Assembly (NCBI RefSeq): GCF_027532945.1
Contig: NZ_JAPZTZ010000008.1
Location: 62,001-126,000, forward strand
From: Phreatobacter sp.
GTDB taxonomy: Bacteria > Pseudomonadota > Alphaproteobacteria > Rhizobiales > Phreatobacteraceae
Length of the DNA: 64,000 nt
Reading direction: 5' to 3'
Of this stretch, positions 39,000 to 47,394 are shown one piece after another. How positions within the stretch are numbered: the first letter of the stretch is position 1; every line of letters starts with the position of its first letter. Both the position numbers and the translations under genes were made by a program. The notes under the pieces are model-generated. The model searched no databases, was not told the origin of the DNA, and worked only from the letters and a program-made list of their open reading frames with translations.

Positions 39000-40007
39000 A
39001 TGCGGACCCTCCGGACCCTCCTCGCAAGCCTCGTTCTCGGTCTCGCCGCGGCGCCCGTGGCGGCCGACGAGCCGCCGCCGCGCCCGGTGCTGCGCCTCGA
39101 GGTCGCCGTATCCGGCGAGGTGGTGCGCCTCGGCGACCTGTTCCAGCATGCCGGCCGCTTCGCCGATGTGCCGGTCTTCCGCTCGCCCGACCCCGGCCAT
39201 ACCGGCCAGATGCCGGCCTGGCGTATCATCGAGGCGGCCCGCCGCGTCGGCCTCGAACCGGAGACAGGTGACCGCAACCGCGAAGTCTCGATCACGCGTG
39301 ACGCCCGCATCCTGCCGCTCGCCGAGATGGAGGAGCGCATCGCCATGGCGCTCGCCTCGTCCATGGGCCTGTCCGATTCGAACCGCATCCAGGTCGCCTT
39401 CGATCGCGGCACCCGCCCCATCGCCGTGGAGAAGGGCGTGTCGGGTAGCCTCGACATCCTGCGCATGGAGCACGACCCCCGCACCGGCCGCTTCGAGGCC
39501 GTGCTCGGCATCGGCGGCTCGCCCCGCACCGACCGCAATGGCGGCTTCCGGGTTCAGGGGACGGCGGTCGAACTGGTCGAGTTCGTCGTGCTCGCCCGCG
39601 CCCTCGGCCGCGGCGAGGTCATCCGCTCCTCCGACCTGGTCATCGACCGCAAGCCGCGCACGCAGGTGCCGGCGCTGACCCTCGACACCGTGGTGAGCGC
39701 GACACAGGCCGTGGGCATGGCGGCGCGCCGCCCCATTGGTCCCGAGCGCCCCTTCCGCATGGCCGACCTGATGAAGCCCGAGCTCGTCGAGCGCAACGGC
39801 AATGTCCTCATCACCATGGAGATGCCTGGCCTGTCGCTGACCATGCGCGGCCGTGCGCTGGAGGCCGGTGCCGAGGGCGACATGATCCAGGTGGAGAACC
39901 TGCAGTCGCGCAAGCGGCTTCAGGCCACCGTCACCGGCCTCAACCGCGTATCCATCACCCCGCCCGTCACCACCACCACCGCCGTCGCCACCGCGAGGAC
40001 GCCGTGA
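39000..40007 (+). CDS. flgA: P-ring assembly chaperone FlgA
   Basis: A 335-residue exported protein: signal peptide MRTLRTLLASLVLGLAAAPVAADE, then a SAF-type region (ALGRGEVIRSSDLVIDRKPR) and the C-terminal GRALEAGAEGDMIQVENLQSRKRLQATVTGLNRVSI that is diagnostic of FlgA. It is longer than enteric FlgA (about 220), with an added N-terminal half. The stop overlaps the flgH start (TGATG). Confidence 0.93.
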   Translation: MRTLRTLLASLVLGLAAAPVAADEPPPRPVLRLEVAVSGEVVRLGDLFQHAGRFADVPVFRSPDPGHTGQMPAWRIIEAARRVGLEPETGDRNREVSITRDARILPLAEMEERIAMALASSMGLSDSNRIQVAFDRGTRPIAVEKGVSGSLDILRMEHDPRTGRFEAVLGIGGSPRTDRNGGFRVQGTAVELVEFVVLARALGRGEVIRSSDLVIDRKPRTQVPALTLDTVVSATQAVGMAARRPIGPERPFRMADLMKPELVERNGNVLITMEMPGLSLTMRGRALEAGAEGDMIQVENLQSRKRLQATVTGLNRVSITPPVTTTTAVATARTP

Positions 40008-40798
40008 TGACCATGCCCGCCATCCGCCGTCCCGCGTCAGGATCCGCCATGTTCGCCCGCAGCCAGCACAGCCTCCGCCCGCTCCTTATCGTCGCCGCCG
40101 GCCTGTCGGTCGCGGCCTGCGGCGCCCCGGACCGGCTGCGCAATGTCGGCCGGGCCCCGCAGCTCTCCGCGGTTGAGAACCCCCAGACCCAGCCCGGTTA
40201 CCGGCCGGTCTCCATGCCCATGCCGGAGCCGCAGCCCATCTCGCACAATCCCAATTCGCTGTGGCGCAACGGCTCGCGCGCCTTCTTCCGCGACCAGCGC
40301 GCCCAGCGCGTCGGCGATATCCTCACCGTCAAGGTGAAGTTCCAGGACCAGGCCAACGTCCAGAACACCACCAACCAGTCGCGCACCGGCTCGCAGACCA
40401 TGGGCACCCCGAGCCTCTTTGGCGCCGAGCGCCTGATCGCCCGCACCGGCGCCGATCCGGCAAGCCTCGTCTCCACCACCGGCACCAATTCCAACGAGGG
40501 CAAGGGCACCGTCACCCGCTCCGAGACGCTCGCCACCAACGTCGCCGCCGTCGTCATGCAGGTGCTGCCCAACGGCAACCTCGTCCTGGAGGGCAAGCAG
40601 GAGGTGCGCGTCAATTTCGAGGTGCGCGAATTGATCGTCGCAGGCGTCGTCCGGCCGGAGGACATCGAGAGCGACAACACCATCGATTCCAACAAGATCG
40701 CCCAGGCCCGCATCGGCTACGGCGGTCGCGGCCAGATCACCGACCAGCAGCAGCCGCGCTACGGCCAGCAGGTCCTCGACGTCCTCCTGCCCTTCTGA
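40007..40798 (+). CDS. flgH: L-ring lipoprotein FlgH
   Basis: A 263-residue outer-membrane ring protein. The signal peptide ends in the lipobox LSVAACGAP. The body has NSLWRNGSRAFFRDQRAQRVGDILTVKVKFQDQANVQNTTNQSR and ends VVRPEDIESDNTIDSNKIAQARIGYGGRGQITDQQQPRYGQQVLDVLLPF. I chose the ATG at 40007 that overlaps the flgA stop; later in-frame ATGs would give a more ordinary signal peptide length. A perfect hairpin terminator follows. Confidence 0.96.
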   Translation: MTMPAIRRPASGSAMFARSQHSLRPLLIVAAGLSVAACGAPDRLRNVGRAPQLSAVENPQTQPGYRPVSMPMPEPQPISHNPNSLWRNGSRAFFRDQRAQRVGDILTVKVKFQDQANVQNTTNQSRTGSQTMGTPSLFGAERLIARTGADPASLVSTTGTNSNEGKGTVTRSETLATNVAAVVMQVLPNGNLVLEGKQEVRVNFEVRELIVAGVVRPEDIESDNTIDSNKIAQARIGYGGRGQITDQQQPRYGQQVLDVLLPF

Positions 40799-40875
40799 CG
40801 CCCTCCCCGCTCCTCCCCGCTCCTCCCCGAGCTCCCAGCCGTCCCCGCTCCCCAGGCGAATACGGCAAGTCCGGC

Positions 40876-40916
40876 GCCGCCCGCGTTCTCCCAACGCGGG
40901 CGGCGTTGGCCGTTAT
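40876..40916 (+). terminator. intrinsic terminator of flgFGAH
   Basis: GCCGCCCGCGTT, CTCCC loop, AACGCGGGCGGC: a perfect 12-bp stem, then GTTGGCCGTTAT. It lies 77 nt after the flgH stop and faces the dksA terminator. Confidence 0.8.
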
Positions 40917-40933
40917 GGGCACAGCCAAAAGAA

Positions 40934-40955
40934 GAGGCCGCCCGGAGGCGGCCTC
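40934..40955 (-). terminator. intrinsic terminator of dksA
   Basis: On the minus strand GAGGCCGCC, a 4-nt loop and GGCGGCCTC form a perfect 9-bp stem followed by TTCTTTTGG. It begins 27 nt after the dksA stop. Confidence 0.85.
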
Positions 40956-40982
40956 ACATGCTGAGCGAAGGTGCCCGCAACG

Positions 40983-41399
40983 TCACTCGTCGCGATAGAC
41001 CCGCTCACGGCGCTCGTGGCGCTCCTGGGCCTCCAGCGACAGGGTCGCGATGGGACGGGCCTCAAGGCGCTTGAGCGAAATCGGGTCACCCGTCTCCTCG
41101 CAGAAACCGTAGGTGCCGTCCTCGATCCGGGCGAGCGCAGCGTCGATCTTGGCGATCAGCTTGCGCTGGCGGTCGCGGGCCCGAAGCTCGATGGCCCGAT
41201 CGGTTTCTGAGGATGCACGGTCAGCGATGTCGGGGTGGTTCTGGTTCTCGTCCTGCAGGTTCTGGAGGGTCTCCTTCGCCTCGCGAAGGATGTCGTCCTT
41301 CCAGGACAGCAGCTTTTTGCGAAAGTACTCGCGCTGCCGCTCGTTCATGAACGGCTCTGAGTCGCTCGGGCGGTAGTCCGCTTCCAACTCCAACGTCAT
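40983..41399 (-). CDS. dksA: RNA polymerase-binding protein DksA (zinc-finger-less form)
   Basis: A 138-residue DksA. The coiled-coil region (FMNERQREYFRKKLLSWKDDILREAKETLQNLQ ... HPDIADRASSETDRAIELRARDRQRKLIAKIDAALARIEDGTYGFC) is standard, including the DxxDxA-like tip (DIADRAS). The C-terminal finger keeps only Cys100; the other three ligand positions are Thr103, Ser121 and Ala124 (CEET...SLEA). Alphaproteobacterial DksA of this type works without zinc. DksA with ppGpp adjusts transcription initiation. It is an interloper among flagellar genes, with its own terminator. Confidence 0.95.
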   Translation of the reverse strand: MTLELEADYRPSDSEPFMNERQREYFRKKLLSWKDDILREAKETLQNLQDENQNHPDIADRASSETDRAIELRARDRQRKLIAKIDAALARIEDGTYGFCEETGDPISLKRLEARPIATLSLEAQERHERRERVYRDE

Positions 41400-41602
41400 G
41401 CAACGAACCCCTCTGATTCACGGTGTTGAGCCCGTGTTTCGGCGCGCTCATAGCATCCGCTCCGATGCCAGACAACCTGAAACCGGGTCATCGGGGCGTC
41501 ACGGAAGGGGACACGGGCGCCACCGAGAGGCAGGAACCGTGCCAGAAGGCAGGAATTGTCTGGATTTCAGACGCTTGCGCCGCGGGAATCGGCTGGCGAC
41601 GA

Positions 41603-42052
41603 TTACCGTTCGCCGCCGCCCTCACGCGCCGCCGCCTCTCGCTTGGCGATCTCCACCTGCGCCCTCAGATCGATCTCGGCGAGGACGTCATCGAGACCCT
41701 GATCACCCGAGCCTTCGAGCGCCGTGGCGGTGACGCTGCGAAGCTTCAACAACACCGAAGGCATGGGCTCACCGGCAAGCAGCGACAGCTTCAGATCGTC
41801 GAGCAGGTCCAGCGACTGGCGGCCGCGCTGCATGGCGCGACGGCGCTTCTCGCGCCGGTCCTCGGGCTGCATCCCCTGGACCGCGAGCAGCGTCTCGAGG
41901 CCCGCCGCAGCGACGGTGGGGCGGGCGGCGGCGGTCGAGGGCGTCTCAGCCTTGCCGCCGGGCAGCTCGAAAGCCGAGCGCGGCCGATCGGCCCGTTGCG
42001 TGGCCGGGCCCTGGGCGACCGCTCCGACGGTCGGCGGCGTAATGATCCGCAT
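41603..42052 (-). CDS. fliX: flagellar assembly regulator FliX
   Basis: A 149-residue cytoplasmic protein starting MRIITPPTVGAVAQ, the FliX N-terminal signature, with a helical C-terminal half (QSLDLLDDLKLSLLAGEPMPSVLLKLRSVTATALEGSGDQGLDDVLAEIDLRAQVEIAKREAA). In Caulobacter FliX senses early basal-body assembly and gates the activator FlbD. It is divergent from flgI, as in Caulobacter, and has a CtrA box upstream. Its presence predicts an flbD gene elsewhere. The 203 nt between it and dksA hold nothing I recognise. Confidence 0.9.
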   Translation of the reverse strand: MRIITPPTVGAVAQGPATQRADRPRSAFELPGGKAETPSTAAARPTVAAAGLETLLAVQGMQPEDRREKRRRAMQRGRQSLDLLDDLKLSLLAGEPMPSVLLKLRSVTATALEGSGDQGLDDVLAEIDLRAQVEIAKREAAAREGGGER

Positions 42053-42127
42053 GGTCCTTCTCCGGGACGGGCGCTTCAGGAAGGCGCAACACGTCTTTCT
42101 ATGAGGTTAAGAAGACCCCCTGCGTGG

Positions 42128-42142
42128 TTAAGGGGCCGTTAA
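42128..42142 (-). promoter_or_regulatory. CtrA box upstream of fliX (TTAA-N7-TTAA)
   Basis: TTAAGGGGCCGTTAA on plus, i.e. TTAA-CGGCCCC-TTAACC on minus, an exact CtrA-type site about 75 nt before the fliX ATG. It lies 5 bp from the 17-bp palindrome that serves flgI on the other side. Confidence 0.7.
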
Positions 42143-42144
42143 TG

Positions 42145-42163
42145 CCCGGCAAGACTTGCCGGG
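42145..42163. promoter_or_regulatory. 17-bp flagellar palindrome, copy 3 (fliX/flgI intergenic)
   Basis: CCCGGCAAGACTTGCCGGG, here a perfect 19-bp palindrome (17-bp core 42147-42163). It is about 100 bp upstream of the flgI sigma-54 promoter and next to the fliX CtrA box. Confidence 0.8.
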
Positions 42164-42245
42164 TGACCCCCATCAAGGCCGGGAGGATGACCCCGCCTTT
42201 CGGCAATCACCATAACAAATCAACAACTTGGGGAATCGCATGGTC

Positions 42246-42262
42246 TTGGCATGGCCTGTGCG
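42246..42262 (+). promoter_or_regulatory. sigma-54 promoter of flgI
   Basis: TTGGCATGGCCTGTGCG: -24 TGGCAT, GG-N10-GC spacing, -12 TGTGC. The flgI ATG at 42295 is about 33 nt downstream of the GC, so the leader is short. Confidence 0.8.
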
Positions 42263-42294
42263 AGGCTTTCAGCGAACCCACGATCGGAACACCC

Positions 42295-43395
42295 ATGCTC
42301 CGCCGTCTCGTCGTCCTCCTGAGCCTGTTCGCCCTCGCCGCCCCGGCGGGAGCCAACACCTCGCGCATCAAGGATCTCGTCGATGTCGAGGGCATCCGCG
42401 AGAACCAGCTCATCGGCTACGGCCTCGTCGTCGGCCTCAACGGCACGGGCGACACGCTGAACAACTCGCCCTTCACCCGCCAGTCCATCCAGTCGATGAT
42501 GGAGCGCCTCGGCGTCAACACCCGCGGCATGAACCTGCGCACGGCCAACGTCGCCGCGGTCATGGTCACCGCCAACCTGCCGCCCTTCTCCACCCAGGGC
42601 ACGCGCATCGACATCAAGGTCTCGGCCATGGGCGATGCCCGCTCGCTGCAGGGCGGCGAGTTGCTGGTGACACCGCTGATCGGCGCCGACGGCGAGGTCT
42701 ATGCGGTCGGCCAGGGCGCCGTCGCCATTGCCGGCTTCCAGGCCCAGGGCGCCGCTGCCAGCATCACCCGCGGCGTACCCACCGTCGGCCGCGTCTCCAA
42801 TGGCGGCATTGTCGAGCGCGAGGTGAACTTCGCCATCAACCGCCTCGCCTCGGTGAAGCTCGCCCTGCGCAACCCGGACCTCACCACGGCGCGCCGTATT
42901 GCCGCCGCGATCAATGATTTCATTGGCGCCCCGACCGCCGAGCCGACCGATCCGGCGACGGTCCACCTCAAGGTGCCGCAGCGCTTCGAGGGCAACATCG
43001 TCGCCCTGCTCACCGAGATCGAGCAGTTGCGCGTCCAGCCCGACCAGGTCGCAAAGGTCGTCATCGACGAGGCCTCCGGCATCATCGTCATGGGCAAGGA
43101 CGTGCGCGTCTCCACGGTCGCGGTGGCGCAGGGCAACCTCACCGTCACCATCTCCGAGCGGCCGCAGGTGAGCCAGCCGAACCCGCTGTCGCAGGGCCAG
43201 ACGGTCGTCACGCCCCGCACCCAGATCCAGGCGACGGAAGAGGGCAAGCGCCTCGCCCTCGTCCGCGAGGGCGTGTCGTTGCAGGAGCTCGTCGATGGGC
43301 TCAACGCGCTCGGCATCGGCCCGCGCGACATGATCTCCATCCTCCAGGCCATCAAGGCGGCCGGCGCCCTCCAGGCCGAGATCGAGGTGCTCTGA
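42295..43395 (+). CDS. flgI: P-ring protein FlgI
   Basis: A 366-residue periplasmic ring protein. Signal peptide MLRRLVVLLSLFALAAPAGA, then NTSRIKDLVDVEGIRENQLIGYGLVVGLNGTGDTLNNSPFTRQSIQSMMERLGVN, the hallmark of FlgI, and the end RDMISILQAIKAAGALQAEIEVL. I rejected the open frame extending 57 codons upstream because the sigma-54 promoter lies inside it. The stop overlaps the next start (TGATG). Confidence 0.97.
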   Translation: MLRRLVVLLSLFALAAPAGANTSRIKDLVDVEGIRENQLIGYGLVVGLNGTGDTLNNSPFTRQSIQSMMERLGVNTRGMNLRTANVAAVMVTANLPPFSTQGTRIDIKVSAMGDARSLQGGELLVTPLIGADGEVYAVGQGAVAIAGFQAQGAAASITRGVPTVGRVSNGGIVEREVNFAINRLASVKLALRNPDLTTARRIAAAINDFIGAPTAEPTDPATVHLKVPQRFEGNIVALLTEIEQLRVQPDQVAKVVIDEASGIIVMGKDVRVSTVAVAQGNLTVTISERPQVSQPNPLSQGQTVVTPRTQIQATEEGKRLALVREGVSLQELVDGLNALGIGPRDMISILQAIKAAGALQAEIEVL

Positions 43396-43724
43396 TGCGC
43401 AGCCAGACGCCCGAACGCGCCGCCGTCAACGCCTATACCCCGGCCGCTGCCAAGGTCGCCGGGTCCAGGGAGAACCGCGCCTGGAACCAGGCCCAGAATT
43501 TCGAGCAGGTGTTCCTCAACACCATGTTCTCCCAAATGTTCACCGGCCTCGGCAACGACTCGCCCCTCGGCGGCAAGCAGAGCGAGGCCTGGCGCGGCAT
43601 GCTGGTCGACGAATACGCCAAATCCGTCTCCTCGCAGGGCGGTATCGGGCTCGCCAACCACATCTACCGTGAACTAATCGGCGCGCAGGAAGCCGCGCCG
43701 CGCCGCCTTCCAGCAAGGAGCTGA
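43395..43724 (+). CDS. FlgJ-like rod-binding protein (no muramidase domain)
   Basis: A 109-residue protein corresponding to the N-terminal rod-binding domain of FlgJ: NRAWNQAQNFEQVFLNTMFSQMFTGLGNDSPLGGKQSEAWRGMLVDEYAKSVSSQGGIGLANHIYRELI. The C-terminal peptidoglycan hydrolase found in enteric FlgJ is missing, as is common in alphaproteobacteria (also called CheL). Coupled to flgI by a TGATG overlap. Confidence 0.9.
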   Translation: MRSQTPERAAVNAYTPAAAKVAGSRENRAWNQAQNFEQVFLNTMFSQMFTGLGNDSPLGGKQSEAWRGMLVDEYAKSVSSQGGIGLANHIYRELIGAQEAAPRRLPARS

Positions 43725-43727
43725 CCC

Positions 43728-44210
43728 ATGCAGCAGCAGCCCCGTCCCGCCGCCCTGCCCGCGCCGATCACCACGGCCCAGGAAGCCCTCGCCCTCGTCA
43801 CCGGCCTGCGCGCCACCATGGCCGAGCTGACCGGCGTGCTGCAGGAGGAGACCGCGCTGGTCCGCACCGCCAAGGTGAAGGCCGCCCAGCCGCTGGAGGC
43901 CCGCAAAGCGGAGTTGTCGCGCCGCTATCTCGCCGATCTCGGCCGCATGAAGCTCCACCGCGAGGTGGTTCGCGCCCATGCGGCCCGCGGCCTTGCGGCG
44001 CTCGAGGCGGATCACGCCGCGATGCAGGAGGCCCTGGAGGTCAATCTCGCCGTGCTCGCGACGGCCCATGCGGTGGCCGAGGGCATCATCCGCCACGTCT
44101 CCGCGACGGTGGAGGCCAAGCGCTCGCCGACCCTCTACGGCGCCAATGGCCGCACGGCCGCCCCGCCGCCGCGCGCCGCGGCCCCGGTGGCCATCGTACG
44201 CTCGCTGTAA
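43728..44210 (+). CDS. FlgN-like flagellar chaperone
   Basis: A 160-residue mostly helical protein with LVTGLRATMAELTGVLQEETALVRTAKVKAAQPLEARKAELSRRYLADLGRM, which fits the FlgN family (export chaperones for FlgK/FlgL). The C terminus is Ala/Pro-rich. Begins 3 nt after the rod-binding gene. The call rests on helical pattern and context, since FlgN proteins are poorly conserved. Confidence 0.7.
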   Translation: MQQQPRPAALPAPITTAQEALALVTGLRATMAELTGVLQEETALVRTAKVKAAQPLEARKAELSRRYLADLGRMKLHREVVRAHAARGLAALEADHAAMQEALEVNLAVLATAHAVAEGIIRHVSATVEAKRSPTLYGANGRTAAPPPRAAAPVAIVRSL

Positions 44211-44267
44211 AGGCGGTGACATTCCGCGGTATTCGACAGAATTCGCGGCCGCAACATTTACCATAAG

Positions 44268-44286
44268 TCCTAACGCGGGTTTAGGA
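44268..44286. promoter_or_regulatory. inverted repeat TCCTAA-N7-TTAGGA upstream of flaG-like gene
   Basis: TCCTAA, 7 nt and TTAGGA form a perfect 6-bp inverted repeat, about 70 nt before the next ATG, in a locally AT-rich stretch. Its N7 spacing recalls CtrA boxes but the halves are inverted and off consensus. Possible operator; no other copy was seen. Confidence 0.35.
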
Positions 44287-44357
44287 TTTCCGCGTCATGA
44301 TCCGGCACTTGGGAGAAGAGGGATCACGAGGTCCTTCCCCCACAGGGAGTACCGGTC

Positions 44358-44795
44358 ATGGACATTGTGTCCTCACGGCCGGCCGTCGGCACGATTTCGA
44401 CCGCGCGGTCGGACGCCGTCCAGTACCGTGAAGCGGTGCGGACGGAAATGCCCCGCATGCAGCGGGTGAGCCAGCCTGCGTCCAATAGTGCTGGCTCCGC
44501 GAGTGACGATCGCCGCGCCGGCGACATGGCGGCGCGCGACGATCGCATTCTCGCGGACAGGCGCGCGCGCATGGAGCGCATCGCCGACACGATGCGCGAA
44601 TCGCTCCAGCGCCGCATCGAGAAGGACGACGCCGCCGGCGTGCTGGTCTATCGCACCGTGGACAGCCAGACCGGCGAGGTCGTGCGCCAGTTCCCCGACG
44701 AGATGATCCTCAAGCTCAAGGCCTATGCGCGCGAGATGGCGCGCAAGGAAGAGCTGGACGCTGCCGAGAACCCGCGGGTCGAGAAGGTCGCCTGA
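44358..44795 (+). CDS. FlaG-like flagellar protein
   Basis: A 145-residue protein. The C-terminal 70 residues (RMERIADTMRESLQRRIEKDDAAGVLVYRTVDSQTGEVVRQFPDEMILKLKAYAREMARKEELD) match FlaG, whose core is a dimeric xxTGEVIRQIPxEExL segment. The N-terminal half is low-complexity and Arg/Ala/Asp rich. FlaG influences filament length in other bacteria. It is separated from the flgI operon by a 147-nt gap. AGGGAGTACCGGTC precedes the ATG. Confidence 0.75.
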   Translation: MDIVSSRPAVGTISTARSDAVQYREAVRTEMPRMQRVSQPASNSAGSASDDRRAGDMAARDDRILADRRARMERIADTMRESLQRRIEKDDAAGVLVYRTVDSQTGEVVRQFPDEMILKLKAYAREMARKEELDAAENPRVEKVA

Positions 44796-44820
44796 CCGCC
44801 GCTGCCCGGCTGACCACCCG

Positions 44821-44846
44821 CCGCCGCGAGGGCGGCTTTTGTCGTT
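44821..44846 (+). terminator. intrinsic terminator after flaG-like gene
   Basis: CCGCC, GCGAG loop, GGCGG, then CTTTTGTCGTT, 25 nt after the stop. It abuts the convergent EamA gene. Confidence 0.75.
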
Positions 44847-44852
44847 GGAGCC

Positions 44853-45716
44853 TCAGGTCGTCCGCCGTTTGGGCGCCACCAGAATGATGGCGACCCCCGC
44901 CAGGACCACGGCCGTGCCGGCGATCATCAGGAGGTCAAAAGGGTCGCCGGTCACCAGCACGCCGAGCCCGATCCCCATGAGCGGGCACATGAGCGTCAGC
45001 GTAGAGATGAGGTTGGCCTCGTATTTCATGACCAGCTTGAAGAACAGGCTGTGCCCGAGCAGCGAGACGGCGATGGCGGTGTAGGCGAGCGCCGCGAGGA
45101 AGGGCCAGCCTGCGGCCAGCGCGCGGTCGACCTGGCCGGTCTCCAGCGTCATGGAGGCGAGGCCGAGCGGAATGGACGAGGCAAGCCCCACCCAGGCCTG
45201 GAACTGCAGCGGCGCGACATTCTCGGTCTTCTTCAGCAGCACCACCCCGAAGGCCGAGGCAAAGGCGCTGCCGAGGACGAAGAGCAGGCCGAAGGACAGC
45301 GAAAAGCCCTTGGGGTCGTACATGACGATGACCGCGCCGGAGAAGGCGAGCGCGATGCCGATGCCGCGGCGCAAGCCGATCTTCTCGCCCAGCATGAACA
45401 CCGAGAGGAGCGCGGTGAGCGGCACGCCGAGTTGGGTCACCACGGCCGCGCTCGATGGCGTCGCCGTCATGAGACCAATCGAGACGAGGCCGAAGCCCCC
45501 GGCCCCCATCATCAGCCCGACCACGACGATGCGCCAGTGCGGCCGCGGCCAGGGCAGCAGCCAGGGCAGCGCCACAAGCAGCACCAAGGCGAAGCGCAGC
45601 GAGGAGAACAGCAGCGGGGGAATGTCCAGATGGACGAGGACCAGCTTCGTCACGACGAAGTTGGTCGCCCAGATCAGGCAGACCCCCATCAGCAGGATGA
45701 AGTCGCGGACGAGCAT
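44853..45716 (-). CDS. EamA/DMT-family transporter
   Basis: A 287-residue, ten-span drug/metabolite transporter with two EamA repeats (FILLMGVCLIWATNFVVTKLVL... and GLLFVLGSAFASAFGVVLLKKTENV...). The conserved acidic loop MLGEKIGLRRGIGIALAFSGAVIV ends repeat 1, and the second repeat ends with a GDPFDLLMIAGTAVVLAGVAIIL segment. Substrate unknown. It is unrelated in function to the flagellar genes around it and differs from the other EamA proteins in the window. Confidence 0.88.
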   Translation of the reverse strand: MLVRDFILLMGVCLIWATNFVVTKLVLVHLDIPPLLFSSLRFALVLLVALPWLLPWPRPHWRIVVVGLMMGAGGFGLVSIGLMTATPSSAAVVTQLGVPLTALLSVFMLGEKIGLRRGIGIALAFSGAVIVMYDPKGFSLSFGLLFVLGSAFASAFGVVLLKKTENVAPLQFQAWVGLASSIPLGLASMTLETGQVDRALAAGWPFLAALAYTAIAVSLLGHSLFFKLVMKYEANLISTLTLMCPLMGIGLGVLVTGDPFDLLMIAGTAVVLAGVAIILVAPKRRTT

Positions 45717-45796
45717 GATGCCGGCCTAGCGGCTTCATGCCGTCCGGGCTACCGGCACCACCGCTGGGCAGACATGCCGGATACCTCGCGCGGGCG

Positions 45797-47188
45797 TCAG
45801 CCCGGCCCGATCATCTTGGCGGGATCGACCAACCGATCGTAATCCTCCGCCGAGACGAGGCCTGTTTTCAGCGCCTCTTCCTTCAGCGTCGTGCCGTTCT
45901 TGTGCGCCGTCTTGGCGATTTTGGCCGCCGCGTCATAACCGATGGTCGGGGCGAGAGCCGTGACCAGCATCAGCGAGCGCTCGACGCCGGCGCGGATATT
46001 GTCCTCGCGCGGCACGATGCCGGCGACGCAATGGTCGGTGAAGGAGACCGAAGCGTCGGCGAGCAGGCGCACCGACTGCAGGAAATTGTAGGCCATGACG
46101 GGGTTGAAGACGTTCAGCTCGAAATGCCCCTGGGAGCCGGCGAAGGTCAGCGCCGCGTGATTGCCGAAGACCTGGACGCAAACCTGGGTCATAGCCTCGC
46201 ACTGCGTCGGGTTCACCTTGCCCGGCATGATCGAGGATCCCGGCTCGTTCTCCGGCAGGGCGAGCTCGCCGAGGCCGGCGCGCGGCCCCGAGCCGAGGAA
46301 GCGGATGTCATTGGCAATCTTGAACAGCGAGGCCGCGACCGTGTTGATCGCGCCGTGGGCGAAGACCATCGCGTCGTGGGCCGCGAGCGCCTCGAACTTG
46401 TTGGGCGCCGAGGTGAAGGCGAGGCCGGTGATGGCGGCGATGCGAGCGGCAACTTTTTCCGCGAAACCGACGGGCGCATTGAGGCCGGTGCCGACCGCCG
46501 TGCCACCCTGGGCGAGCTCCATCAGGCCGGGCAGGGTCTGCTCGATCCGGGCGATGCCATTCGCCACCTGCTGGGCATAGCCGGAGAACTCCTGCCCGAG
46601 GGTCAGCGGCGTCGCGTCCTGGGTATGGGTGCGGCCGATCTTGACGATATGGCCCCAGGCCTCCGCCTTGGCGGCGAGCGCGGCATGGAGATGGCGCAGC
46701 GCCGGCAAGAGCCGGTGGACGATCTCCTCGGCCGCCGCGACATGCATCGCCGTCGGATAGGTGTCGTTCGACGACTGGCTCATGTTGACGTGGTCATTGG
46801 GATGGACCGGCTTCTTCGAGCCCATCACCCCGCCGAGCATCTCGATGGCGCGGTTAGAGATGACCTCGTTGGCATTCATGTTGGACTGGGTGCCAGAACC
46901 GGTCTGCCAGACGACGAGCGGGAAATGCTCATCGAGCTTGCCATCGATCACCTCCTGAGCGGCGCGGACGATCACCTCGCCGATGGCAGGATCGAGCCGA
47001 CCGAGCGCCATGTTGGTCTCGGCGGCGGCACGCTTGATGATGCCCAGCGCCCGCACGACGGGCAGCGGCTGCCGTTCCCAGCCGATGCGGAAATTGCCGC
47101 GCGACCGCTCGGCCTGGGCGCCCCAGTAGCGGTCGGAGGCAACCTCGATGGGGCCGAACGTGTCGGTTTCGGTGCGGGTGGACGCCAT
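45797..47188 (-). CDS. fumC: fumarate hydratase class II
   Basis: A 463-residue, iron-free fumarase. The signature loop [11 protein letters not shown] is intact, with [34 protein letters not shown] and [21 protein letters not shown] as the other three active-site regions. Start at [16 protein letters not shown] (47188), preceded by AGGAAAGG; the frame is open far upstream without homology. It complements the oxygen-sensitive class I enzyme at 16810. Confidence 0.97.
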   Translation of the reverse strand: MASTRTETDTFGPIEVASDRYWGAQAERSRGNFRIGWERQPLPVVRALGIIKRAAAETNMALGRLDPAIGEVIVRAAQEVIDGKLDEHFPLVVWQTGSGTQSNMNANEVISNRAIEMLGGVMGSKKPVHPNDHVNMSQSSNDTYPTAMHVAAAEEIVHRLLPALRHLHAALAAKAEAWGHIVKIGRTHTQDATPLTLGQEFSGYAQQVANGIARIEQTLPGLMELAQGGTAVGTGLNAPVGFAEKVAARIAAITGLAFTSAPNKFEALAAHDAMVFAHGAINTVAASLFKIANDIRFLGSGPRAGLGELALPENEPGSSIMPGKVNPTQCEAMTQVCVQVFGNHAALTFAGSQGHFELNVFNPVMAYNFLQSVRLLADASVSFTDHCVAGIVPREDNIRAGVERSLMLVTALAPTIGYDAAAKIAKTAHKNGTTLKEEALKTGLVSAEDYDRLVDPAKMIGPG

Positions 47189-47324
47189 GGTCGGAGCCTT
47201 TCCTGTCAAAGCCGCCGGGCAGGCGGAGCATCGACGTCGCGGCGCTCCCGCGCGGTCTCGATGCCAGCGCAGATAGCCCCGCAGATGGCCATGCGCAATC
47301 GCGCATCCCCTCGCCCGAGGCACC

Positions 47325-47341
47325 CGGCAAATCCTGCCGGT
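47325..47341. promoter_or_regulatory. 17-bp flagellar palindrome, copy 4 (fumC/flagellin intergenic)
   Basis: CGGCAAATCCTGCCGGT keeps the CGGCA-N5-TGCCGG core with two mismatched pairs inside. It is 160 bp upstream of the flagellin ATG. I found no good GG-N10-GC promoter downstream of it. The gene-free stretch 47189-47501 also contains the CtrA-like half-match and the leader hairpin. Confidence 0.6.
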
Positions 47342-47394
47342 TAACTTCTGCCGTGTCGGAAGGGTCACACTATTCCCGGCCAAGCCCCTAAAAA

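Noticed and set aside
37416-39473. 685-codon open frame on the minus strand
   Set aside because: Antisense to flgF, flgG and flgA, which are unmistakable.
42145-42163. The 19-bp palindrome as a transcription terminator
   Set aside because: Loop of one base, no T tail, and position between divergent promoters fit a protein-binding site.
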